In this document: positions 27,230-35,648 of the stretch, piece after piece
Position numbering within the stretch: the first letter of the stretch is position 1
Layout of the letters: every line of letters starts with the position of its first letter
Assembly: GCF_009911795.1 (NCBI RefSeq)
Contig: NZ_CP047900.1
Location: 1-64,000 of the forward strand
Direction of reading: 5' to 3'
DNA: 64,000 nucleotides
From: Pseudarthrobacter psychrotolerans
GTDB taxonomy: Bacteria; Actinomycetota; Actinomycetes; Actinomycetales; Micrococcaceae
The notes under the pieces: model-generated
What the model was told of the DNA's origin: nothing
Databases searched by the model: none
What the model saw: the letters and a program-made list of their open reading frames with translations, nothing else
Position numbers and translations under genes: made by a program

Positions 27230-28269
27230 ACCCGCTGCTCGAGGTAGATGGCCTCAACGTCCAGCTCCCCGTCAACGGTGCACTGCGGACCGTCCTCAAA
27301 GACGTTTCCTTCAGCCTCGAAGCCGGCCAAACCCTCGGACTTGTCGGCGAGTCGGGCTCCGGAAAGTCGATGACGGTGCGCAGCATCGCCCGCCTCCTCC
27401 CTCCAGGCGCACAGACCACGGGGATGATCAGGTTCGACGGCGAGTCCGTCCTGGACCTCCGCGGCGCGGCCCTGCGCCGGTTCCGTTCGCGCGACGTCTC
27501 GATGATCTTCCAGGATCCCCGCGCCCACACAAACCCTGTCCGGCGCATCGGGGACTTCCTCACCGAAGGGTTGCGCGTCAACGGCCGGGTCTCCGCATCG
27601 GAGGCGAACCATCGCGCCGTAGAGCTCCTCGGCGAAGTCGGGATCCCTGACGGAGAACGGCGCCTGCGCCAGTACCCGCACGAACTTTCGGGCGGCCTGC
27701 TCCAACGCGTCATGATCGCCGCGAGCCTCGCCATGAAACCCCGGCTTATTCTCGCCGACGAGCCCACTACGGCGCTCGACGTCACCACCCAGAGCGAAGT
27801 AATGTCGATCCTCGGGCGCCTCCAGCACGAGTACGGCATGGCCATGCTTTTCATCACGCACGACCTCGAACTCGCGGCCGCCGTGTGCGACCAGACCATC
27901 GTCATGTACGCCGGTGCGATGGTCGAGCAACAGACTTCCTCCAAGTTGCAAACGGATCCACTCCACCCATACAGCGCCGCACTCATGCAGGCCCGCCCGG
28001 ACATCAACCGCGTGGTCCCGCGCCTGCCGGCCATACCCGGCCACCCGACATCGGCCTACGAGGCACCCGAGGGGTGCCCCTTCGCCCCACGCTGCCCCTA
28101 CGCAGAGAAAGCATGCCGGGAGTCATTCCCGGTCCTCGAACACTTCGCCCAAGACGAGTACAGCCGCTGCCGCCGGACGTCCGAGCTTCGCGGTCGACTC
28201 CTCCTCGGCGCTGGCCCTGACGGAAGCACCGTCAACGGGACGGCCCTCGGGAAGGAGCTGCAGCGATGA
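27226..28269 (+). CDS. ABC importer ATPase (DppD/OppD family)
   Basis: A 347-residue ATPase with Walker A GESGSGKS, signature LSGGLLQRV and Walker B LILADEPTTALD. The C-terminal cysteine motif CPFAPRCPYAEKAC is the oligopeptide-transporter extension that in relatives binds a 4Fe-4S cluster. Start ATG overlaps the preceding stop. It energises transport together with the next ATPase. Confidence 0.92.
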   Translation: MNPLLEVDGLNVQLPVNGALRTVLKDVSFSLEAGQTLGLVGESGSGKSMTVRSIARLLPPGAQTTGMIRFDGESVLDLRGAALRRFRSRDVSMIFQDPRAHTNPVRRIGDFLTEGLRVNGRVSASEANHRAVELLGEVGIPDGERRLRQYPHELSGGLLQRVMIAASLAMKPRLILADEPTTALDVTTQSEVMSILGRLQHEYGMAMLFITHDLELAAAVCDQTIVMYAGAMVEQQTSSKLQTDPLHPYSAALMQARPDINRVVPRLPAIPGHPTSAYEAPEGCPFAPRCPYAEKACRESFPVLEHFAQDEYSRCRRTSELRGRLLLGAGPDGSTVNGTALGKELQR

Positions 28270-29132
28270 GCGCGACACCAGACACGGCGCGCACGACGAC
28301 GGCGCCCGTCGTCTCCGTCGAAGGGTTGCGGAAGACCTTCGGCCGCGGGCGCAAGGAATCCGTTGCCGTTGACGGTATCGGATTCGAGCTCCGCACGGGC
28401 GGCTCGCTCGGGATCGTCGGCGAGTCGGGATCGGGCAAGACCACAACCGCAAGGATGCTGATCGGTCTCGAACAGCCCACCGCCGGCCGGATCCTGATTG
28501 GCGGGGCAGACCACACGCGGCCCGCCCGACGGATCAAAGACCTGCGTGCGCGCGGCAGGCTCATCCAGATCGTCTTCCAGGACCCCTACACATCCCTGGA
28601 TCGCCGCCAGAAGATCGGGGACTGCCTGGGTGAAGTGGTGCACCTGCACTTCGGGCTCACCGGCGCGGCGCTCAAGACGCGAGTCCGGGACCTCGGCGAA
28701 CTTGTAGGTCTCCACGAGCGCCAGCTGGAATCGCTCCCACGAGAGCTCTCCGGAGGCCAACGCCAGCGCGTGGCGATTGCACGGGCGCTGGCCGCCGAAC
28801 CCGAAATCCTCATCCTCGACGAGGCCGTCTCGGCTCTCGACGTGTCGATCCAGGCACAAATCCTCAACCTCCTCGCCGACATCCGCGAACAACGCGGCAT
28901 CAGCTACGTGTTCATCAGCCACGATCTCGCCGTCATCCGGCAAATCACGGACACAGTCATCGTCATGCGGCATGGACAGGTCATCGAGCAGGGACAGACC
29001 GCCGACGTGCTCGATAACCCCCACGACCCCTACACCCGGCTACTGCGCGACAGCGTCCCCCACCCAGGATGGCAGCCCGGAATCACCACTCCCCAAAACC
29101 CACACACCCCCATCACGGAGAACATGCCATGA
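28266..29132 (+). CDS. ABC importer ATPase (DppF/OppF family)
   Basis: A 288-residue ATPase with Walker A GESGSGKTT, signature LSGGQRQRV and Walker B ILILDEAVSALD (Ala where Pro is usual). It is a little shorter than most F subunits, with the cysteine tail missing. It overlaps both neighbours by 4 bp, in the usual D-F order. Confidence 0.92.
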   Translation: MSATPDTARTTTAPVVSVEGLRKTFGRGRKESVAVDGIGFELRTGGSLGIVGESGSGKTTTARMLIGLEQPTAGRILIGGADHTRPARRIKDLRARGRLIQIVFQDPYTSLDRRQKIGDCLGEVVHLHFGLTGAALKTRVRDLGELVGLHERQLESLPRELSGGQRQRVAIARALAAEPEILILDEAVSALDVSIQAQILNLLADIREQRGISYVFISHDLAVIRQITDTVIVMRHGQVIEQGQTADVLDNPHDPYTRLLRDSVPHPGWQPGITTPQNPHTPITENMP

Positions 29133-30778
29133 ACCAGAATCGCGCGATTTCCCGCGCAGCCGTTACCGCTGCGGGCCTCCTCATCGCCGCCCTCCTCGGA
29201 GGATGCACCGCAGGAGGTCAGACGAAAGCGAAAGACACTTCCGCCTCCAGCGACCCGACCATCATGACGCCCGCGGCCGTGTCCGAGGTCGACAAGATCA
29301 CATGGAACGTCTTCGAGGGCGAGCCGAAGACCGTCGACCCGTTCAAGTCGGCCGACTACACCCCAAACATGATCAACTCGAACCTCTGCGAGAACCTCCT
29401 CACCCAGACCCCGGACTTCCAGATCAAGCCCAATCTGGCCGCGAAAGCATCCAACCCGGATCCGCTGCACTGGGTCTACGACCTGCGCACCGACGTCAAA
29501 TTCTGGGACGGGTCTCCCATGACAGCCGAGGACGTCGCGTTCAGTCTGCAACACAACCTCAGCGACAAGACGACCTTCTACAACTACCTGTACGGAAACG
29601 TCGCGAACATAGCCGTCACGGGCACGAACCAGGTCACTGTCACGCTCAGCAGCCCCGACTACCTGTTCAACGACGAACTCGCAAGCTACGCCGGAGTCGT
29701 CGTCCAGAAGAAGTTCTTCGAAACCCACCAAGCCGACTTCGGCTCACCCTCGACCGGCGTCATGTGCACGGGCCCGTTCAAGTTCGACAAGTGGACCCAA
29801 GGCCAGTCGATCTCCATAGTCCGGAACGACTCCTACTGGAATACCAGCCTCAAACCGAAGGCCAAAAGGATCGACTTCACGTTCCTGACCGACAGCGCGG
29901 CCATCACCTCCGGGCTCCTCGCAGGCCAGATCGACGGCACGTTCAACGTTCCGCCAGCGAGCATCACGCAACTGAAGAACACGCCCGCCGGGACGCTGAG
30001 CCAGGGACCGGCGCCGCTCATGGAGACCATCGTCTGGGCCAACCCGGACGGGGCCGGCAGCAACCCCCAGGTCCGCAAAGCGCTCCAGATGGCCATCGAC
30101 TGGAATGGCATAGCCAAGCAGGTCCTGGGCGGCGTTGGCCAACCAAGCCGGCTCCAGACGCCGTCCGCAGCCTTCGGCTTCGCCAGCACGCAGCTCGACG
30201 CACTCGAAAAGTCCCTCCCGGAGCCGGTGTCGGCCGGGTATGACGACGCGAAGAAGATCGTCGACGGCCTCCCCGCGGACGTCAAAGCAAAGAAGATTCA
30301 AATGGTGGTCCCCGGCACGGCCAAGGTTCAGCAATTCGGCGTCGCCGTCAAGGACGCGGCCAACCGGATCGGCCTCAACTTCGAACTCACGGTGGTCCCG
30401 ACCACGGGCTACTCGAGCTACCTTTACGACCCGGCGACCCGCGCCGGCGTTGACATCCTCTACACGGCGTTCTGGCCCAACATTCCCAACCCCCTCGACT
30501 GGCTCGCGGCGACCGCCGTCTCCGGCGGCCTGTTCAATCAGTACAACTACAACGGAGTCGACGCGAAGTTCGCAGAGGCCCGCGGCACGGCCGATCCTGA
30601 AAAGCGGGCCCAGCTTGTCGCCGACATCGAGACGACGCTGCACGACCAGCTTCTCCCGATGACCCCCGGAGTCAAAGTGGACAACACCGTCTGGATGAAC
30701 AAACGGATCACCGGAGCGCCGGCCGCATTCGCGTACGTCTACTACCCGTGGGCAGCGCACCTGGGCGGTACGAAGTAA
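29129..30778 (+). CDS. ABC importer substrate-binding lipoprotein (family 5, DppA-like)
   Basis: A 549-residue lipoprotein with a signal peptide ending at the lipobox LLGGC (Cys26). It has the SBP_bac_5 fold marks: WVYDLRTDVKFWDGSPMTAEDVAFSL, GPFKFDKW and VRKALQMAIDW. It would capture the substrate outside the membrane for the adjacent permease/ATPase genes. The start overlaps the DppF-like stop. The family binds peptides, nickel chelates, opines and other amide-like solutes, which fits the co-transcribed amidohydrolase. Confidence 0.9.
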   Translation: MNQNRAISRAAVTAAGLLIAALLGGCTAGGQTKAKDTSASSDPTIMTPAAVSEVDKITWNVFEGEPKTVDPFKSADYTPNMINSNLCENLLTQTPDFQIKPNLAAKASNPDPLHWVYDLRTDVKFWDGSPMTAEDVAFSLQHNLSDKTTFYNYLYGNVANIAVTGTNQVTVTLSSPDYLFNDELASYAGVVVQKKFFETHQADFGSPSTGVMCTGPFKFDKWTQGQSISIVRNDSYWNTSLKPKAKRIDFTFLTDSAAITSGLLAGQIDGTFNVPPASITQLKNTPAGTLSQGPAPLMETIVWANPDGAGSNPQVRKALQMAIDWNGIAKQVLGGVGQPSRLQTPSAAFGFASTQLDALEKSLPEPVSAGYDDAKKIVDGLPADVKAKKIQMVVPGTAKVQQFGVAVKDAANRIGLNFELTVVPTTGYSSYLYDPATRAGVDILYTAFWPNIPNPLDWLAATAVSGGLFNQYNYNGVDAKFAEARGTADPEKRAQLVADIETTLHDQLLPMTPGVKVDNTVWMNKRITGAPAAFAYVYYPWAAHLGGTK

Positions 30779-31069
30779 CGCCACCCCGAACGCGGAAACA
30801 ACCTACCGTCCGACCGCACCGCCATCAGGCGCGGGCGGCCGGCGGCAGGGCCCGAAGGCGAAGACGAGAAGGCCATGCTCCGCCCCTCCCTCGGCGCTGA
30901 CGGGAGCCGGAAACCGGCCACCGTCCCTACCGGCCCAAACCAGCCCGGTCGGGAGAAGCTCGTTGAAGGTGACGTCTGCTTGTGCCGCCCTAGGGCACGG
31001 GACATTCTTGCGTTGCAAGTCAGCAGTTCAAATACGACCGATTTCGCTACAGACCGGCAGCTTTTTCCA
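30779..31069. other. spacer after the importer operon, no gene seen
   Basis: About 290 bp of GC-rich sequence with no supported frame. It marks the edge between the catabolic cluster and the transposon debris that follows. A T-arm-like string near 31018-31032 was considered as a tRNA piece and rejected. Confidence 0.4.
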
Positions 31070-31165
31070 ACAGGACAAGCTCCGGACCGCGCGCCGGATG
31101 TATGAGCAGAAGGACATGACGGTCGAGAAGATCGGTGAGGTCCTCGGCGTCAGCCGCGCTACCGG
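31070..31165 (+). pseudogene. serine recombinase C-terminal HTH fragment
   Basis: The plus strand reads KLRTARRMYEQKDMTVEKIG and then EVLGVSRA, the Hin-type helix-turn-helix that ends Tn3-type resolvases. The usual last helix (TIYRAL) is cut off: the frame runs directly into the inverted transposase fragment at about 31165. No catalytic domain precedes it. Confidence 0.65.
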
Positions 31166-31177
31166 CCTGCCAGATCA

Positions 31178-31659
31178 TGTTTGGGTCGCTCGGCCCGGTG
31201 CCGCCAGGCCAGTTCATAGTCCCGGTAGGCGGCCGTTCCCTGTTGGGCGAGCGTTCCCATACCGGGGTCAAGGCCCTTGGTGATGGCGCGGACCTTGCAG
31301 TGGGAGTGCGGCGGCCAGCAATGGTCGGCGGCGATGCGGTTGGCTTTGCGGGCGATGGCGGTGATGGGCAGGGGCGGTTTCACCAACGCCAGGCCTTCGA
31401 CGAGCGCGACCAGTTCGGGGGTGCTCCTGCGCCCGATGGTCCCGCGGTTGCCTGTGGCCAGCCCGGCCATGCCGTCGCGTTTGTGGGCCGCGTGCCAGCG
31501 CCGCAGTGTCCGCAGCCCGATGCCTTCATGTGCGGCGAGGGTCGTCAGCGGCACGCCGTCTTCGATATGCCGGCGCAGGATCTGCCAGCGCACCAACGCT
31601 GTCTTGTCAGGCGTGGAGGCAGCATCTCCAGTCAGAGTACTGCTGCCTCCGGCCGTCAC
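31178..31659 (-). pseudogene. N-terminal fragment of a Mu/TniA-type transposase
   Basis: From a GTG at 31659 the minus strand codes TALVRWQILRRHIEDGVPLT, TLAAHEGIGLRTLRRWHAAH and ATGNRGTIGRRSTPEL, the double HTH that opens Mu/TniA-like DDE transposases. It stops at HRAERPNMIWQA, just where the RNase H-fold catalytic domain (usually IWQADHT) should begin. The catalytic Asp/Asp/Glu domain is missing, so it cannot transpose. Confidence 0.7.
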
Positions 31660-31723
31660 CGGACTGTTTTCTGTATTGCCGTAGACCGCCGCCGCGGCGC
31701 AGCAGGTACCGGTCCGCGCCGAA

Positions 31724-32196
31724 GTGCCCGATACACGCACAGATAAGCATGTTGAGCTGCTCATCATCGACGAATCCGAACGCCTCAACGCCGCTGCCCT
31801 GGAACGCCTGCGCGACCGCTACGACCGGGACAATATCGCCCTGATCCTCATCGGCATGCCCGGGATCGAAAAATGGTTCAGCCGCTACGCACAGCTCTAC
31901 AGCAGGGTCGGCTTCGCCCACGAATACCGGCCCCTCGCCCAGGAATAACTGAATTTCGTCCTCGAGCGCCGATGGCACGAACTCGGCCAAACCCTGGACC
32001 GGGACGACTTCACCGACGCCCAGACCATCGCCGCCGTCGCGCGGATCACCCGAGGCAACTTCCGCCTCATCGACCGGCTCTTCACGCAAGTGGAACGGGT
32101 CATGAAAATCAATGAACTCAGCACCATCACCGACGACGTCATTCGCACGCTCAACGCTCGTCATCGGGATCAGCCAAACCGCCAAACTGAGCTGTG
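31724..32196 (+). pseudogene. C-terminal fragment of a TniB/MuB-type transposition ATPase, with nonsense codon
   Basis: Begins inside the AAA domain at HVELLIIDESERLN (Walker B) and runs through ALILIGMPGIEKWFSRYAQL, with no Walker A, so the N-terminal third is missing. An in-frame TAA at about 31945-31950 interrupts LAQE-stop-LNFVLERRWHEL; the open homologous frame resumes to 32196. It points away from the transposase fragment beside it, although such genes normally follow one another, so the locus has been inverted or deleted. Confidence 0.65.
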
Positions 32197-32227
32197 AAAG
32201 AACCGCCATTCCGAATTAACAGTCACA
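32171..32227 (-). repeat. transposon end (TGTGACTGTTAA type)
   Basis: Reading on the minus strand from 32227 it starts TGTGACTGTTAATTCGG and holds TGGCGGTT twice. Related copies are at 12112-12167 and, shorter, at 35548-35571. It directly follows the transposition ATPase fragment and begins with TGT, as ends of Mu/Tn7/Tn552-like elements do. Confidence 0.55.
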
Positions 32228-32246
32228 ACTCCCCCACTGACGTGGC

Positions 32247-32334
32247 TGTCAGTTTCAGAAGTCGTCTGCACCAACCGTCGTTTTTGTTCGAAGTCGCGTG
32301 CACCAACCGTCATTCTGTCTGAAGTCGCCTGCAC
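32247..32334 (+). repeat. Tn402/Tn5053-like transposon end, copy 1
   Basis: Starts TGTCAG and carries three 19-bp repeats: TTTCAGAAGTCGTCTGCAC (32253), TGTTCGAAGTCGCGTGCAC (32285) and TGTCTGAAGTCGCCTGCAC (32316). This is the layout of Tn402-family ends, where TniA binds several 19-bp sites. The interior lies to the right, where a truncated resolvase follows. Confidence 0.65.
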
Positions 32335-32357
32335 GAACCGCCACCAACGCTGGGCTC

Positions 32358-32954
32358 TTAGGCGTTCGGCTGGTTCTCGGCGGTCAGCGTCTCTGGTGGA
32401 CGGGGTGGCAGATATCGGTAGAGGCTGGAGCGGGTGATACCGGTGGCTTTGACGATCTCGGAGATGGACTGATCCTCCTGGTCACGAAGGTGCGCTGCGT
32501 AGGCGAGCTTCGCTGGATCGACCACGCTGGGCCGGCCGATCCTTTTGCCTTTAGCAGCAGCAACGGCACGCGCGTGGGCTGCGCGTTCGATCGCGTAGGT
32601 TCGTTCCATCTGGCCGAAGAGCGCGAGCATCACGACTGCCAGCTGCGACATGGGATCCTCCGGGTTGGCAGAATCAACCCGGATCGGGTCAGCCAGATTC
32701 CGGACTCCGACGCCGCGGCCTGCCAGGTCGTGGATGAGGTTCAGGGTGTCGCGGACGGTGCGGCCCAGCCGATCCAGGGTGTGCACAACGATCACGTCCC
32801 CCTCGCGGGCCTGGTCGAGTGCTTCATGAAGTCCGGGCCGGTTTGTGGTGGATCCGGACTTCTTGTCCACGTAGATGTGCCGGGCAGGGATGCCCTCGCC
32901 GCGTAGTGCTTCTATCTGCCGGTCGAGGTCCTGTTTCGCGGTCGAGACGCGGGC
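32358..32954 (-). pseudogene. serine resolvase, 5' end removed by a second transposon end
   Basis: Codes RVSTAKQDLDRQIEALRGEG, the LDRLGRTVRDTLNLI segment and a C-terminal HTH ending SSLYRYLP, so almost the whole resolvase. The first eight or so residues (normally IGYARVST with the catalytic Ser near residue 10) are cut at Ala-Arg-Val, exactly where TGTCAG of the second Tn402-like end begins (32955). A longer open frame upstream to 33065 is read-through of transposon end sequence and not real. Confidence 0.75.
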
Positions 32955-33078
32955 TGTCAGTTTCAGAAGTCGTCTGCACTGAATCCCGCGGAAGCACGCG
33001 GCGAGTGCAGAGGACTGTTGACATCGGGTTGTCAGAAGTCCCGTGCACGGTCCTGCACTTTTCAAGAGTCCTCTGCAC
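32955..33078 (+). repeat. Tn402/Tn5053-like transposon end and res-like repeats, copy 2
   Basis: Identical to copy 1 for 27 bp around TGTCAGTTTCAGAAGTCG. Further 19-bp-type repeats follow at 33030-33048 and 33060-33078, and an inverted one at 33005-33023 (GTGCAGAGGACTGTTGACA). They precede an intact resolvase gene and may double as its res site. Confidence 0.6.
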
Positions 33079-33088
33079 CAAACCCGCG

Positions 33089-33670
33089 CTAAGGCGCTGC
33101 GGCTGCCGCGGTGGTGGTTGCTGGGACCCAGCGGTACAGCGTCGGTACTGAGACGCCGAGGCTGGCGGCTACTTCTGTTGGTGGAGTCCCTTGGCTGAGC
33201 AGTTTCCGCGCGGAGCGGATCTTGGCGTCAGTCATGATTCGTTTGCGGCCACCGATCCTGCCTTGTTCCCTGGCTGCCTGGAGACCGGCCTGGGTGCGCT
33301 CGATCATGAGCTCACGCTCCATCTGGGCCAGGGAGGCCATGACGTTGAAGAAGAAACGCCCCGACGCTGTAGTGGTGTCGATGGAGTCGGTCAGGCTGAC
33401 AAAGCCAATGCCTTGGTCGTTGAGGGCTCCGGCGAAGTCCAGCAAGTCCTTGACGCTTCGGCCGAGTCGGTCAAGCTTCCAGACCACGAGGGTGTCCCCG
33501 TCGCGTAGTTGGTCAAGTGCTTTGGCGAGTCCTGGGCGCTTGGAACGGGTGCCGCTGATGGTGTCTTCGTAAATGCGGTCGCAACCAGCGGTCCGCAGCG
33601 CATCGCGTTGAAGGTCAAGGTTCTGGTCTCGTGTAGAGACTCTGGCGTATCCGATGCGATGAGCACTCAT
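33089..33670 (-). CDS. serine recombinase/resolvase (TniR-like)
   Basis: A complete 193-residue resolvase: IGYARVSTRDQNLDLQ with the nucleophile Ser near residue 11, YEDTISGTRSKRPGL, WKLDRLGRSVKDLLD, a long helix MASLAQMERELMIERTQAGL and a C-terminal HTH (TEVAASLGVSVPTLYRWVP). It would resolve cointegrates at the repeats just downstream on the plus strand (32955-33078). No matching transposase gene is left beside it. Confidence 0.88.
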   Translation of the reverse strand: MSAHRIGYARVSTRDQNLDLQRDALRTAGCDRIYEDTISGTRSKRPGLAKALDQLRDGDTLVVWKLDRLGRSVKDLLDFAGALNDQGIGFVSLTDSIDTTTASGRFFFNVMASLAQMERELMIERTQAGLQAAREQGRIGGRKRIMTDAKIRSARKLLSQGTPPTEVAASLGVSVPTLYRWVPATTTAAAAAP

Positions 33671-34007
33671 GTGGGCGGTTCTCCATTCTCAAAACTCGAT
33701 TCAGCCTCCGAGCTCGACTGTACAGTTTCGAGAACTATTTGTGAGAACCAGGGCCTATGGCGGGCGATTGTCGTCGCAAGGGTGGTTTCCCACGGAACGG
33801 CGCCGGTGTGCAGCTGTGCGCAGCAGGCACCACGATTCTTGAATCAACCTGTTCTTGAAATCCTTCGTTTGCGAGAAGCGTTTCGCGGAGGCATTGGCAC
33901 TCGTCCGCCTTCGCAGGTTCCACACAGGCAGCGAAAGCGCTACAGCTCGTCGAAATGACGAGTAGTCTTCGCTCGTAGGAGACGCCGCAGACGATTAGGG
34001 GCAGGCC
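33671..34007. other. divergent spacer, no gene seen
   Basis: About 340 bp between the resolvase and the T5orf172 gene. It must hold both promoters. The short tract GACTGTACAGTTTCGAGAAC resembles a palindromic regulator site, but no second copy supports that. Confidence 0.4.
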
Positions 34008-35408
34008 GTGGGCTTATTCAGCAGACATCGAGACAAGGCTCAGGCGCCTGGATGGTACGCAACCGAGCAATCAGACATTCTGGCCTACTTCGACGGACAG
34101 ACATGGCGGGGACGAGCCCGGCTGTCCAGCCTCGACAGCGACGGCCCACTCCCACAAGGGATCGAGGCGCAGGCCAAGGAGGCTCTCGCCAAAAGACAGG
34201 CAGCGATCGAAGCTGCTTCCAAGGATCTTTCTGAAGCAGAAGCCGAACTTGAATCGTTCAGAAGAGCATCAGCCAGGACCCGCCTCCAAATCGAAGCCGA
34301 AATCAAGGTGCTTCAGACTAACCACGAGGAGATGCGGGAAAATCACTATCTCGCCGAGGTCGGGTTTGGTGAATTTCCGACTGCCGCCGATGGCTCCGCG
34401 TCTATTGCCGAACAAATCAAGACCTTACGAGATCAGCAACGCGAGCTCATTAAGACAGGGGAAGCACTCAGCATTGACCCGGGACTGGAGAAGTACTTCA
34501 GCGAGAGTGCAGTCACAGACCCCACTATGAGGAAGCATGTCTACAAGAAGTTTTCCACGCTCTTCCTGAAGACATTCAATGTCGAATGTGAGATGGCCAT
34601 ACGCCAACTGCGAAGAGACTCAAGCTATGAGTCGTGTTCCGGTCGCATACTCCGCGCCTACAAGGAAGTCTGCGCGGCCGGTCTCGGACTCGGAATATCC
34701 ATCAGCGGTGACTACCTCACGCTCCGCCATACAGAATGCAATCTTGTATTCGAGCACCTAACGGCCAAGGCGATAGAGCGCATCGAACGGGCCGGAGAAC
34801 GAGAGCGGTTGCGCGATGAGCAGAGGGCGCAGGAAGAGTACACCTTCGTCCTCATCGAATTCGACAAGGAGCTGGAACGCTACCGCCTCATGCTGGCCAA
34901 AATGCAGGCACTCGGGGACGCCGAGGCGATTGCCAAATATGAAGATCTAATAGCGGACATAGAAGCGCAAGCGGCTGAGGTTAGACTTCGAGCCCAGAAC
35001 ATCCGGGCGGGATATGTATACATCATTTCCAATATCGGCAGCTTCGGAGACGGGATCGTCAAAATCGGACTAACCCGACGACTGGAACCAATGAACAGGG
35101 TCAAGGAGCTATCGAACGCCTCGGTCCCGTTCCGCTACGACGTTCACGCTCTCTACTTCTCACAAGTTGCAGTTGACAATGCAGTCAGCCTGGAAACCAC
35201 TCTCCACCATCATTTCGAAGAACGACGGGTCAACAAGATCAACCGTCGCAGAGAATTCTTCCGGGCCACACCTAGAGAGGTTTTGGAAGTACTTAAAGCC
35301 CATGACGTTGACCTCGTCGAATGGGTTCAGGACCCCGAAGCAACTGAATATCGCCTAACGCAGGGGCGCGAAACTATGGAGGGACAGTTCGATTCCCAGC
35401 TGAACTAG
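34008..35408 (+). CDS. DUF2510, coiled coil, DUF4041 and T5orf172 (GIY-YIG-like) nuclease
   Basis: A 466-residue protein from a GTG preceded by AGGGG. Residues about 12-35 (APGWYATEQSDILAYFDGQTWRG) look like a DUF2510 module, followed by a charged coiled coil (about 55-110), a DUF4041-like core (about 165-260), a second coiled coil and a C-terminal T5orf172/MUG113 domain (about 330-430: AGYVYIISN, VKIGLTRRLEPMNRVKEL, LETTLHHHF). T5orf172 belongs to the GIY-YIG nuclease superfamily and is common in phages and defence loci. It stands alone next to transposon debris. A DNA-damaging defence nuclease is possible but inferred. Confidence 0.75.
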   Translation: MGLFSRHRDKAQAPGWYATEQSDILAYFDGQTWRGRARLSSLDSDGPLPQGIEAQAKEALAKRQAAIEAASKDLSEAEAELESFRRASARTRLQIEAEIKVLQTNHEEMRENHYLAEVGFGEFPTAADGSASIAEQIKTLRDQQRELIKTGEALSIDPGLEKYFSESAVTDPTMRKHVYKKFSTLFLKTFNVECEMAIRQLRRDSSYESCSGRILRAYKEVCAAGLGLGISISGDYLTLRHTECNLVFEHLTAKAIERIERAGERERLRDEQRAQEEYTFVLIEFDKELERYRLMLAKMQALGDAEAIAKYEDLIADIEAQAAEVRLRAQNIRAGYVYIISNIGSFGDGIVKIGLTRRLEPMNRVKELSNASVPFRYDVHALYFSQVAVDNAVSLETTLHHHFEERRVNKINRRREFFRATPREVLEVLKAHDVDLVEWVQDPEATEYRLTQGRETMEGQFDSQLN

Positions 35409-35648
35409 CTTCCTATGCACATTGCGAGACCCCCCGAACTGGCTTGTCGTGCCGCCTGGCCGGCACCCCGAAAATTCAGCTCGCTCGCGACTCAGCCGAG
35501 AAACGGTGTACCAGTACTTACGACGCCGCCCTGCACAACCGGAAGACCCGCCATCCCCAATTAAGAGTCACCAGCCCTGAGCGTTCCACTTCCTTGAAAG
35601 TTGGACTGCGGTCGATGCGCTCTTCTGGCCGCCTGAGATGCTTGTGCA
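35409..35648. other. spacer containing a short transposon-end relic
   Basis: At 35548-35571 the plus strand is similar to the terminal 24 bp found at 32204-32227 (CCGCCAT then AATTAA then AGTCAC). No gene is seen in the remaining 200 bp. Confidence 0.4.

Noticed and set aside
31000..31040. String resembling the T-arm and 3' end of a tRNA (CAGTTCAAATACGA)
   Set aside because: No acceptor stem, anticodon arm or D-arm can be built around it.
32955..33065. Extra N-terminal 37 residues of the first resolvase frame
   Set aside because: They are read from transposon-end repeats, not from a resolvase.
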